DNA from: Dehalococcoidia bacterium
GTDB taxonomy: Bacteria; Chloroflexota; Dehalococcoidia; Dehalococcoidales; BS750m-G39
Direction of reading: 5' to 3'
Assembly: GCA_030615425.1 (NCBI GenBank)
Contig: JAUWZG010000046.1
Coordinates: forward strand, 1 to 7,811
Length of the DNA: 7,811 nucleotides
Shown here: in pieces, positions 1 to 5,958 of the stretch
Layout of the letters: every line of letters begins with the position of its first letter
Numbering within the stretch: position 1 is the first letter of the stretch
Notes under the pieces: generated by a model
Told to the model about the DNA's origin: nothing
Seen by the model: the letters and a program-made list of their open reading frames with translations, nothing else
Databases searched by the model: none
Position numbers and translations under genes: made by a program

Positions 1-825
1 AAAAAGATAAAGCCCGACCTCATCATGCTCAGCCTGTCGACGATGGGAAACAGCGGACTGTGGCGGGACTACACCGGCTTTGGTCCCACTGTTCAGGCTT
101 TTTCCGGCATAACCTATCTCACTTCATACCCCGGCAAGCCGCCGCTGGGCCTGGGCACTTCCTACGCCGACCATATCGCTGGTCTGCTCGCTTGCTTAGC
201 CCTGCTCGGGGCTGTGGAATACCGGCGGAGGACGGGGGAGGGACAGTATATCGATGTCTCCCAGGTAGAGGCGATGGCAAGCCTGCTGGGCGATGCCATT
301 GTTCCCGGCAAAGAGACCGAGGCGGTGACTCACGGCGTCTATCGCTGCTGGGGTGACGACCGCTGGTGTGCCCTTGCCGTGTTCACCGACGAAGAATGGC
401 AGGAATTTAAGAGGGCTCTGGGCAACCCACCCTGGGCTGAGGACAAGAGGTTTGCTACTTTAGCCGAGCGTCTGAAGAATAAAGCAAAGCTGGACCGGCT
501 GGTGGAGGGGTGGACTGAGGGGCATACTGCTGAGGAGGTGATGGCTATGCTCCAGGGGCAGGGGGTGGCCGCTGGGGTGGTGCAGAATGCCAGCGATTTG
601 GCTAAAGACCCCCAGCTAAAACAGCGGGGCTTCTTCATTGAGCTTGACCACCCTGAACTGGGCAAGACCGTATCTGATGCCACGCCAATAAGGCTCTCTG
701 ATACCCCAGCCAGGTATACTCGGGCAGCTCCGGTCCTGGGTCAGGACAATGACTATGTCTATGGCGGGCTGCTGGGGATGAGCCGGGATGAGCTAACTGA
801 GCTTAAGAAGCAGGGCGTAATGTGA
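1..825 (+). CDS. CaiB/BaiF family CoA-transferase (family III), 5' end missing
   Basis: This is the C-terminal 274 residues of a family III CoA-transferase, an enzyme class that moves CoA between organic acids. The reading frame is open from base 1, so the true start lies upstream. The internal ATG at 25 falls inside the conserved KPDLIMLSLS strand and is not a start. Visible hallmarks are a G-rich loop followed by GPTVQAFSGITYLT, and the SYADHIAGL segment around visible residue 57, whose Asp aligns with the catalytic Asp of formyl-CoA transferase. Next come EYRRRTGEGQYIDVSQVEA, then GVYRCWGDDRW, the GVAAGVV segment, and a normal C-terminus ending at TGA 823-825. The acyl substrate cannot be told from sequence. 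Many anaerobic and soil bacteria carry numerous paralogs used on carnitine, succinate or aromatic acids. The stretch between LLGD and HGVY looks about a dozen residues shorter than I remember for the family. Family assignment is secure; specificity is unknown. Confidence 0.93.
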   Translation, partial: KKIKPDLIMLSLSTMGNSGLWRDYTGFGPTVQAFSGITYLTSYPGKPPLGLGTSYADHIAGLLACLALLGAVEYRRRTGEGQYIDVSQVEAMASLLGDAIVPGKETEAVTHGVYRCWGDDRWCALAVFTDEEWQEFKRALGNPPWAEDKRFATLAERLKNKAKLDRLVEGWTEGHTAEEVMAMLQGQGVAAGVVQNASDLAKDPQLKQRGFFIELDHPELGKTVSDATPIRLSDTPARYTRAAPVLGQDNDYVYGGLLGMSRDELTELKKQGVM

Positions 826-904
826 GATTAGTTATTAACCTTTAGTCATAGGAAAGAAGTACTAAACTCGAGGGGAAAAGTTAGCAAAGGTTAGGTTGGA
901 TGCA

Positions 905-933
905 TTGACATAGGCCATTTGGCGTATTATAAT
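905..933 (+). promoter_or_regulatory. Consensus sigma-70 promoter for the DUF5658 gene
   Basis: TTGACA at 905-910 and TATAAT at 928-933 are separated by exactly 17 bp, so both hexamers match the housekeeping consensus fully at the ideal spacing. Transcription would begin near 940, giving a leader of about 40 nt before the GTG at 980. The 154-bp gap from 826 to 979 holds nothing else I can identify. Confidence 0.8.
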
Positions 934-964
934 TGCCCCGCTTATTTTTTGATAATTATGTCCC

Positions 965-979
965 ATGGATATTGAATAG
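965..979 (+). other. Four-codon minigene (M-D-I-E-stop) abutting the DUF5658 start
   Basis: ATG at 965 is in frame with the downstream gene and reaches TAG at 977-979, immediately before GTG 980. It lies in the predicted leader. It could be a reinitiation leader, a former N-terminus broken by a stop, or chance; no Shine-Dalgarno sequence precedes it. Confidence 0.3.
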
Positions 980-1267
980 GTGAAGTATCTTCTCGCTTTA
1001 TTGGTCGGATTTGAAATCTCGGATGGCGTGATAAGTTATATCCTCATTAGGAGTGGCTTGGGGCGAGAGGTCAATCCATTTCTTCAGTCTATTGTTGGCG
1101 ATGTCAACTTCCTGATACTCAAAGTGGTAGGCGGGCTCATTTGCGCCCTTATTCTGTGGGATATATATAGGCGACTCCCGCGGCTAGCATTGATAACCAC
1201 CTCGTGCTTCACCGTGTTCTACGCGGCAATCGTGAGTTGGAACCTGGGTGTGTTCTTCATGGTTTGA
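980..1267 (+). CDS. Small DUF5658-like integral membrane protein
   Basis: This is a 95-residue protein with three predicted membrane segments at about residues 3-23, 43-61 and 68-92. An Asp (D15) lies in the first helix, followed by an E-V-N-P motif at 30-33 after a G-L-G-R turn. That pattern, with D in helix 1 and (E)xNP at the start of the second section, is what I recall of DUF5658 proteins, whose function is unknown. Translation must begin at GTG 980: an in-frame TAG at 977-979 lies directly before it, and an in-frame ATG at 965 precedes that stop. There is no clear Shine-Dalgarno sequence before the GTG. The gene has its own consensus promoter and ends 6 bp from the convergent mutM stop. 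The family call is moderately sure, and the coding nature is supported by membrane-protein composition and the promoter. Confidence 0.8.
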   Translation: MKYLLALLVGFEISDGVISYILIRSGLGREVNPFLQSIVGDVNFLILKVVGGLICALILWDIYRRLPRLALITTSCFTVFYAAIVSWNLGVFFMV

Positions 1268-1273
1268 ATTTAG

Positions 1274-2074
1274 TCATTGCTGGCATCGGGGGCAGAAGTA
1301 GCTGCCCCGATTTCGTATGGGGATGCGCTGGAGGTGAGTGCCGCAGACGGGGCAGGACTCCCCCCGCCGATGAGCCACCCGGAACTGAAAGTGGGCAGTG
1401 CCTATCTCACCGCTAGGGCGAAAATAGGTGTCCACGCTGGCTCCCTTATCGCCGATGGCTGCCCATAAGACTTGCCGAATAGCGCGGTGAAGACGCTTTA
1501 AGTCTTCTGGTGATAGACTTTTCCCCGACCTCAGTGGGTGAATTCGGGCGGAAAACAGGGCTTCGTCAGAATACATATTGCCGATGCCAGCCACCAGGCT
1601 CTGGTCGCAGAGCAGGGCCTTTATCGGCGCCGTGCGTTTACTTAATGCTTGAGCCAGCACTTGGGGGGTAAATTCAGCCTCCAGTGGTTCAGGGCCAAGT
1701 TTATCCCCAACGGTATTTTTGTCCTTCACCAGCCACATCACGCCGAACTTGCGCGGGTCACGAAAGTAAAGCCCGGTTTCGTTATCTAAATAGATTATGG
1801 CGCGGGTAAACCTTTCCGGTGGCTTTAGCAGTAGGGAGCCGGTCATCTTTAGATGGATAATTAATGCCTCACCGCTGGTTAAGCCGAAGATTAGGTACTT
1901 TCCCCGCCGCTCCACCCCGGTTATCTTCTGCCCGATGAGGCGGGAGCAGAATTCCCCCGCTGAGGGCTGGCGCACTATTCCCTGCCAGAACAGGGTGACG
2001 CCAGTGACAGTACGACCGATGATGTGGGGGGCTAGCTCATTCTTTATCGTTTCTACTTCAGGAAGCTCAGGCAT
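1274..2074 (-). CDS. mutM: Formamidopyrimidine-DNA glycosylase / AP lyase (Fpg)
   Basis: This enzyme removes oxidised purines such as 8-oxoguanine and formamidopyrimidines, then cleaves the abasic site by beta,delta-elimination, in base-excision repair. The 266-residue length is typical. The N-terminus MPELPEVE supplies the catalytic Pro (residue 2, exposed after Met removal) and Glu3. K59 in RRGKYLIF is the conserved DNA-binding Lys, HLKMTGSLLL (74-83) and RDPRKFG (105-111) are family signatures, and VAGIGNMYSDEALF (161-174) is the helix-two-turn-helix motif. A C-terminal zinc finger is complete (C241, C244, C261, C264), with R256 in the finger loop. All key residues are present, so it should be active. 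The ATG at 2074 overlaps the end of the PAP2 gene by 8 bp (ATGCCTGA), implying translational coupling. It lies downstream of polA in the same direction, a pairing seen in other bacteria. Confidence 0.98.
   Translation of the reverse strand: MPELPEVETIKNELAPHIIGRTVTGVTLFWQGIVRQPSAGEFCSRLIGQKITGVERRGKYLIFGLTSGEALIIHLKMTGSLLLKPPERFTRAIIYLDNETGLYFRDPRKFGVMWLVKDKNTVGDKLGPEPLEAEFTPQVLAQALSKRTAPIKALLCDQSLVAGIGNMYSDEALFSARIHPLRSGKSLSPEDLKRLHRAIRQVLWAAIGDKGASVDTYFRPSGEIGTAHFQFRVAHRRGESCPVCGTHLQRIPIRNRGSYFCPRCQQ
1285..1311 (+). terminator. Possible terminator hairpin inside the 3' end of mutM
   Basis: ATCGGGGGCAG (1285-1295) and CTGCCCCGAT (1302-1311) form a 10-bp GC-rich stem with one bulged G and a 6-nt loop, 18 bp after the DUF5658 stop. 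On the + strand it is followed only by TTC rather than a real T tract, so intrinsic termination would be weak. On the - strand there is no T tract at all. The hairpin overlaps codons for the last zinc-finger cysteines of mutM, so it may simply reflect that coding sequence. Confidence 0.35.
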
Positions 2075-2699
2075 TTTTCAGCCCTTGTTTAGTGGCGTAA
2101 TTATTGTATAAGACGATAGCTGGATAAAGCAGTAGCCCGCCGAGAAATAGACCACCCACCACGTCGCTGGTCCAATGTACCCCTAGATAAATGCGCGACG
2201 TCCCAATGAGAAGGATAAGCACAATCAATAGGAAACGCAGAATTCCTATAACTACTGGCTGCTTGACCAATCTTGGTGCTAAATAGAAAAGGAATCCGCA
2301 AAAGGCAAAGGCACAGGTCGCGTGCCCGCTGGGAAAGCTTAGCCCCCAGCTTTCGCTTAATAGTTGGATAAGTTCACCACTAGGGCGAGGTCGGCTAATC
2401 AACTCTTTTAATAGCCAGCTTGCCAGCATGCCGGTGCTGACCAGTGAGACGATAAAGATAACTTCAAGCCTTCTTCTTAGTATCCACAGCACAACGGCAA
2501 GTAGAACAATTATAATACCCACTGGAGCTAGGAGTGAGACGCCCTCCATTATCGGCTGGAGGAAAGGAATATCAATACTCTGGAGCCATAAGCTAGCACT
2601 AACGTCACCGGCAAAGTAGGACAATTTATGAGCAAAGTAACACAGCACCCCAAACAGAGTAAGGAAAACGGCGTAAATACCTATACCGCGCTTGCTCAT
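2067..2699 (-). CDS. PAP2 superfamily membrane phosphatase
   Basis: This is a 210-residue polytopic membrane protein with all three PAP2 phosphatase motifs: KX6RP (K98 to R105-P106), PSGH (123-126) and SRX5HX3D (S168-R169, H175, D179). H126 and H175 would be the acid/base and phosphohistidine residues. Hydrophobic segments lie at about 7-25, 57-75, 79-97, 127-142, 149-167 and 180-198, giving about six transmembrane helices with the active site on the outer face. Substrates in this family include phosphatidate, phosphatidylglycerophosphate and undecaprenyl pyrophosphate; sequence alone does not choose between them. Its stop overlaps the mutM start. The Shine-Dalgarno sequence before ATG 2699 is poor. 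It follows polA after a 209-bp gap that may have been enlarged by an insertion. Confidence 0.93.
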   Translation of the reverse strand: MSKRGIGIYAVFLTLFGVLCYFAHKLSYFAGDVSASLWLQSIDIPFLQPIMEGVSLLAPVGIIIVLLAVVLWILRRRLEVIFIVSLVSTGMLASWLLKELISRPRPSGELIQLLSESWGLSFPSGHATCAFAFCGFLFYLAPRLVKQPVVIGILRFLLIVLILLIGTSRIYLGVHWTSDVVGGLFLGGLLLYPAIVLYNNYATKQGLKNA

Positions 2700-2716
2700 C
2701 TGCTACTCAGCTCTAC

Positions 2717-2731
2717 TCCATCTCGCCCCAG
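2717..2731 (-). repeat. Duplicated polA tail, distal copy
   Basis: These 15 bases are identical to 2916-2930 in the polA coding end. GGTC is also present after the same 8-nt spacing in both copies, giving 22 matches over 27 positions. Read on the - strand it encodes W-G-E-M-E followed at once by TAG (2715-2713), mirroring the real PolA ending W-G-E-M-E-P-stop. It sits only 13 nt before the codon that starts the PAP2 protein. Confidence 0.55.
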
Positions 2732-2749
2732 CTACTTTAGGTCCTGCTT

Positions 2750-2765
2750 CCCACCCAGCCCACCC
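2750..2765 (-). other. G-quadruplex motif, - strand
   Basis: Read on the - strand this is GGGTGGGCTGGGTGGG, four G-triplets with loops of 1, 2 and 1 nt, a canonical short-loop parallel quadruplex motif. It would be present in the polA-PAP2 RNA about 50-65 nt before the PAP2 start codon. Folding is inferred. Confidence 0.6.
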
Positions 2766-2784
2766 TCATAGGCTTCTTGCCTCA

Positions 2785-2801
2785 CCAAAACTTTGTTTTG
2801 G
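2785..2801. repeat. Perfect palindrome CCAAAAC-TTT-GTTTTGG
   Basis: Seven-base arms surround a 3-nt loop, directly followed by the second inverted repeat CGGGG-A-CCCCG at 2802-2812. Neither strand has a T tract after the stem, so this does not look like an intrinsic terminator. Confidence 0.6.
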
Positions 2802-2859
2802 CGGGGACCCCGTATTTGCCTCTAAAACTCTCCAGACCCCCCTCTTGGACACCTTCTAA

Positions 2860-2873
2860 GGGTGGTGGGTGGG
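2860..2873 (+). other. G-quadruplex-like motif, + strand
   Basis: GGGTGGTGGGTGGG has four G-runs of 3, 2, 3 and 3 with single T loops. It is one G short of a three-layer quadruplex but can form a two-layer or G-vacancy form. With 2750-2765 it makes an imperfect inverted repeat on the opposite strand. Confidence 0.45.
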
Positions 2874-2908
2874 AATAGATGAAAGTTCTTGCCCTCTAAG
2901 ACTCCCCG

Positions 2909-5623
2909 TTAAGGTTCCATCTCGCCCCAGTTAGTGCCGGTCTTGATGTCTACCTTTAGCGGCACGCTGAGTTCTAAAGCAGTGGACATTAGCTCAGAAG
3001 CCAATTGCCTTATCTCTTCCCGCTCGGTTTCGGGCACCTCAAAGATAAGCTCGTCATGTACCTGAAGCAGCATCTTGCTCCCGAGTTTGCGTTTAGCTAT
3101 CTCCCGGTCCAGATTAATCATAGCCACCTTGATGATATCGGCGGAGGTGCCCTGCACCGGCATATTTATCGCCATTCTTTCGGCGGCTTCCCGCACCTGA
3201 CGGTTTTGTGAATTTATTTCGGGGATAGAGCGCCTTCTGCCCAGGATGGTCTGGACATAGCCCTTTTCTCTTGCCTGCTCTTTGGTGGACTCAAGGTATT
3301 GCTTTACCCCGGGGTATTTCTCAAAGTAGGCGGCAATGAACTGAGCAGCTTCTTCCCGTGATAGACCTGTCGCCTGCTCCAAGCCGTAGTCGCTCATGCC
3401 ATAGATGACGCCAAAATTGACTGTTTTCGCCACTCGGCGCATATCCGGTGTTACTTCTGATGGTTCCACGCCGAAGACCTGGGCGGCGGTGGTGCTGTGG
3501 ATGTCTTCATCGTGGCGGAAGGCATCAAGCAGGCTCTTATCCTGCGAGAGGTGAGCCAGGGCGCGGAGGTCAATCTGTGAGTAGTCGGCGGCTAAGAGAT
3601 ACGACCCTGGTGGGGCAATAAACGCTTGCCTCACTTCTTTTCCTAGCTCGCCGCGGACGGGGATATTCTGCAAATTTGGCTCGCTGGAGGAGAGCCGACC
3701 GGTAGCCGTCCGCGTCTGGTTGAAGCTGGTGTGCACCCGGCTGGTCTTGAGGTTGATTAAGCTGGGCAGGGCATCAATATAGGTTGACTTTATTTTGCTT
3801 AACTGGCGGTAGTCAAGGATTAGTTCTATTATGGGGTGGACGCCGCGCAGTTCCTCCAGCACCGATGCCCCGGTGGAGTAGCCGCCCTTGGTCTTGCGGG
3901 CGGGCGCTAGTCCTAGCTCCTCAAAGAGGACGTTGCTCAGTTGCTGCGGCGAGTTTATATTGAACTGGTGCCCGACATTATCATATATCTCGTTCTCCAG
4001 TTTTAGTAGCTGCTTGCCCAGGCGGTGCGACATCTGCTCTAGTAGCTTGGTATCCAGAGCCACACCGTTCCTTTCCATCCCCATCAGCACCGGCACCAGC
4101 GGCAGCTCAACCTGGGAGAAGAGCTGCCACAGCCCCTGCTGGTGAAGCTCTGGCTTGAATATTTGCGCCAGTCTCAGGGTCATGTCGGCGTCGGCGCAGG
4201 CGTAGTCGGCGGCACGGGCGATTTCTACCTGGGACATGGGAATTTGCTTCGCCCTCGAGCCGATGAGGTCGCTAATAGGCGTCATTTCAATCGCCAGCTT
4301 GCTGAAGGCGAGGGTTTTCAAGCCCATCGATTTCTCACCCAGCAGATAGGCGGCAACCATTGAGTCGAAGGTCAGGTTCTTCACCGTTACGCCATATTCC
4401 GCCAGGACTGCCATATCATACTTGCCGTTGTGAGCCAGCTTGGCTAATTTCTGGTCTTCCAGGGGGGATTTAAGCCGGGCGATAACCTGTTCCAATGGCA
4501 GTTGCTCTATCTGCTCCAGCCCCACATGCCCAACTGGAATATAGTAGGCTTCCCCTGGAGCTGGCGCAAAAGACAAGCCCACCAGCTGGGCTGACATCGG
4601 GTCCAGGCTGGTGGTCTCGGTGTCAAAGGCGAAGGACTTAGCCGCTGACAGGCGGCTTATGAGCTTATCAAGGTCGGTGGTGTCACTCACGATGTGGTAT
4701 TCTCCCTCAGGAGGCTTGGCTTCAACTTGAGCTGCCCCTTCGGTCTCTATCTGGGGCAGTTTGGGCAGCAGGCTGGCAAACTCAAGCTCACGGAGAAGCT
4801 CGGTCACCTTGCTGCGGTCGTACTGGCTAATTTGACAGTCATCAGGTTTCAAGCTGACCGGCGTCTGAGTAACGATGGTCGCCAGCTCCTTGCTCTGGCG
4901 GGCGGCGGCTTCATTCTCCCTAAGCAGAGCCTGGAGTTTAGGCGGCGTCACCTGGTCAATATGCTCATAGATTTGCTCAATTGAGCCAAATTGCTGGATA
5001 AGTTTTACTGCGGTCTTGGCGCCGATACCGGAGACACCGGGGATATTATCCGAGGGGTCGCCCGCCAGCCCCTTGAGGTCGGCGATGTGCTCCGGCTTGA
5101 CGCCATACTTCTCGCTCACCGCCTCTTCGTCGTAGAGCATGGTGTCGCTAAAACTTCCCCTCGGTTTGGGGTAGAGAACCCTTACCCGTGGCGAGACCAG
5201 TTGCATAGTGTCGGCGTCGCCGGTAACGATGATGGTGTCAATGTCCTTGTCGCTGGCTTGCTGGCTGAGGGTGCCCAGGAGGTCGTCGGCTTCATAGCCC
5301 TCAAGCTCAAAGATAGGGATGTTAAAAGCTTCCACCAGCTGTCTTACCCGCCCCAGTTGCCCTACCAGCTCATCCGGGGTTGGGGGTCGCTGTGCCTTGT
5401 ACTGGTCAAAGAGTTTATGTCTGAAGGTTGGACCTTTCATGTCAAAGGCGATGGCGTAGTGGGTGGGTTTTAGCTCATTTATTACCTTGAGCAGCATCAG
5501 GGCGAAGCCGTAAACGGCGCCAACCACCTCACCGGTCTTGCGCACGGTGAGCGGGGGCAAGGCATGGAAGGCGCGGTGAATCAGGGCATTGCCATCAAAC
5601 AGAACCAGCCGAGGCTTTTCCAT
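2909..5623 (-). CDS. polA: DNA polymerase I
   Basis: This is a 904-residue family A polymerase for gap filling, flap removal and Okazaki fragment maturation, with three domains. The 5' nuclease (about 1-290) keeps its acidic residues: D10 in FDGNALIHR, EADD at 111-114, GDAD at 135-138 and GDPSDNIPG at 188-196. The 3'-5' exonuclease (about 310-490) keeps D334/E336 (DTET), D403 (NGKYD) and Y474/D478, so proofreading should be active. The polymerase domain has motif A D680-Y-S-Q-I-D685, motif B K733/F737/Y741 (KTVNFGVIYG) and motif C VHDE (855-858). D685 replaces the usual Glu of the steric gate. I chose ATG 5623 (MEKPRLVLFDGNA). The frame extends up to ATG 5716, but those extra 31 residues are not polymerase-like and overlap the GYD gene. 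No Shine-Dalgarno sequence precedes the start; an extended -10 promoter does. The C-terminus TNWGEMEP is family-like, and its DNA is partly duplicated downstream. Confidence 0.98.
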   Translation of the reverse strand: MEKPRLVLFDGNALIHRAFHALPPLTVRKTGEVVGAVYGFALMLLKVINELKPTHYAIAFDMKGPTFRHKLFDQYKAQRPPTPDELVGQLGRVRQLVEAFNIPIFELEGYEADDLLGTLSQQASDKDIDTIIVTGDADTMQLVSPRVRVLYPKPRGSFSDTMLYDEEAVSEKYGVKPEHIADLKGLAGDPSDNIPGVSGIGAKTAVKLIQQFGSIEQIYEHIDQVTPPKLQALLRENEAAARQSKELATIVTQTPVSLKPDDCQISQYDRSKVTELLRELEFASLLPKLPQIETEGAAQVEAKPPEGEYHIVSDTTDLDKLISRLSAAKSFAFDTETTSLDPMSAQLVGLSFAPAPGEAYYIPVGHVGLEQIEQLPLEQVIARLKSPLEDQKLAKLAHNGKYDMAVLAEYGVTVKNLTFDSMVAAYLLGEKSMGLKTLAFSKLAIEMTPISDLIGSRAKQIPMSQVEIARAADYACADADMTLRLAQIFKPELHQQGLWQLFSQVELPLVPVLMGMERNGVALDTKLLEQMSHRLGKQLLKLENEIYDNVGHQFNINSPQQLSNVLFEELGLAPARKTKGGYSTGASVLEELRGVHPIIELILDYRQLSKIKSTYIDALPSLINLKTSRVHTSFNQTRTATGRLSSSEPNLQNIPVRGELGKEVRQAFIAPPGSYLLAADYSQIDLRALAHLSQDKSLLDAFRHDEDIHSTTAAQVFGVEPSEVTPDMRRVAKTVNFGVIYGMSDYGLEQATGLSREEAAQFIAAYFEKYPGVKQYLESTKEQAREKGYVQTILGRRRSIPEINSQNRQVREAAERMAINMPVQGTSADIIKVAMINLDREIAKRKLGSKMLLQVHDELIFEVPETEREEIRQLASELMSTALELSVPLKVDIKTGTNWGEMEP
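2916..2930 (-). repeat. Duplicated polA tail, copy within polA
   Basis: This is the partner of the 15-bp repeat at 2717-2731. It encodes W-G-E-M-E near the PolA C-terminus, after which the reading frame closes within two codons (CCT, TAA). Confidence 0.55.
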
Positions 5624-5629
5624 GAGTAT

Positions 5630-5638
5630 ATTATAGCA
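5630..5638 (-). promoter_or_regulatory. Extended -10 promoter giving a leaderless polA transcript
   Basis: On the - strand TGC-TATAAT (5638-5630) is a perfect extended -10 element. Exactly six bases separate it from ATG 5623, so the usual start point is the A of the initiation codon. No good -35 hexamer is seen at 16-18 bp, as expected for an extended -10 promoter. It lies in the 37-bp gap after the GYD gene. Confidence 0.6.
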
Positions 5639-5660
5639 GAGTGGGGGTAAAAAGTGGTTT

Positions 5661-5906
5661 TCACAGTTCCTTGGCTGGGATGGCGGCGAGGGTCTCCACA
5701 GTATAATCGGTGGCAAACCCGGTTTCCTTAACGAAGTTCATAGCTTTGTTGGCGTCTGGAGCCTCAAAGATGATTACGCCATCGTAGCGACCCAGGGTGA
5801 AATACACCTCCCTGATGGTAATGCCTGCCGGAGCCTTGAGCTTCTTGAGGTAATTAACCGCTTCCTCTCCTTTTCCTTTCGGCGATAACAGCGTTACGAA
5901 TACCAT
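5661..5906 (-). CDS. GYD domain protein
   Basis: This is an 81-residue soluble protein of the GYD family, a small ferredoxin-fold-like domain of unknown function named after its G-Y-D motif. The motif is seen here as GRYDGVIIFEAPD at 39-51. The rest fits the family: an N-terminal strand MVFVTLLSPKGK, a helix over 13-24, a strand ITIREVYFTLG at 29-39, a helix DANKAMNFVKE at 51-61 and a final strand YTVETLAAI. The start ATG 5906 is fixed by a strong Shine-Dalgarno AGGAGGTG at 5918-5911 and a good promoter just upstream. The gene ends 37 bp before polA in the same direction, so the two may share a transcript although polA also has its own promoter. No substrate or partner is evident, and a link to DNA repair would be guesswork. 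Confidence 0.88.
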   Translation of the reverse strand: MVFVTLLSPKGKGEEAVNYLKKLKAPAGITIREVYFTLGRYDGVIIFEAPDANKAMNFVKETGFATDYTVETLAAIPAKEL

Positions 5907-5930
5907 CTGGCACCTCCTCCCTTTATTAGT

Positions 5931-5958
5931 ATTATAAGGCTTTCCAAAGGGATTTCAA
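5931..5958 (-). promoter_or_regulatory. Sigma-70 promoter for the GYD gene (and possibly polA-PAP2-mutM)
   Basis: On the - strand, TTGAAA (5958-5953) is followed after 16 bp by TATAAT (5936-5931). Predicted transcription start is near 5924, leaving a short leader with the Shine-Dalgarno AGGAGGTG (5918-5911) five to six bases upstream of its ATG. The rest of the 105-bp gap (5907-6011) shows no convincing terminator for the upstream DUF4342 gene. Confidence 0.7.

Larger units (their letters stand above)
2732..2915. repeat. Putative inserted repeat element between polA and the PAP2 gene
   Basis: This segment is bounded by two direct copies of a 15-bp sequence (2717-2731 and 2916-2930) that belongs to the polA 3' end. 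It contains an inverted pair of G-rich/C-rich blocks (2748-2765 against 2860-2875), a perfect 7-bp-arm palindrome (2785-2801), a second palindrome CGGGG-A-CCCCG (2802-2812) and an imperfect direct repeat (2812-2830 and 2885-2904, 16 of 20 positions). I see no gene in it. The flanking duplication and internal symmetry suggest a small non-autonomous or dispersed intergenic repeat. The terminal bases are not inverted repeats of each other, so its exact type is unclear. Confidence 0.4.

Noticed and set aside
836..893. Inverted repeat TAACCTTT (836-843) / AAAGGTTA (886-893) upstream of the DUF5658 promoter
   Set aside because: Eight-base arms separated by 42 nt are easily found by chance in AT-rich intergenic DNA, and no T tract or overlap with the promoter makes it a convincing terminator or operator.
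2785..2801. Intrinsic terminator after polA
   Set aside because: The palindrome has a good stem but is followed by GC-rich sequence rather than a T tract on either strand.
4991..5473. 160-codon open frame on the + strand inside polA
   Set aside because: It is antisense to a strongly conserved gene and has no ribosome binding site or recognisable protein features.
5624..5716. N-terminal extension of PolA by 31 residues to ATG 5716
   Set aside because: The extra residues are Pro-rich and unlike polymerase, overlap the end of the GYD gene, and the family N-terminus begins naturally at MEKPRLVLFDGNA (ATG 5623).
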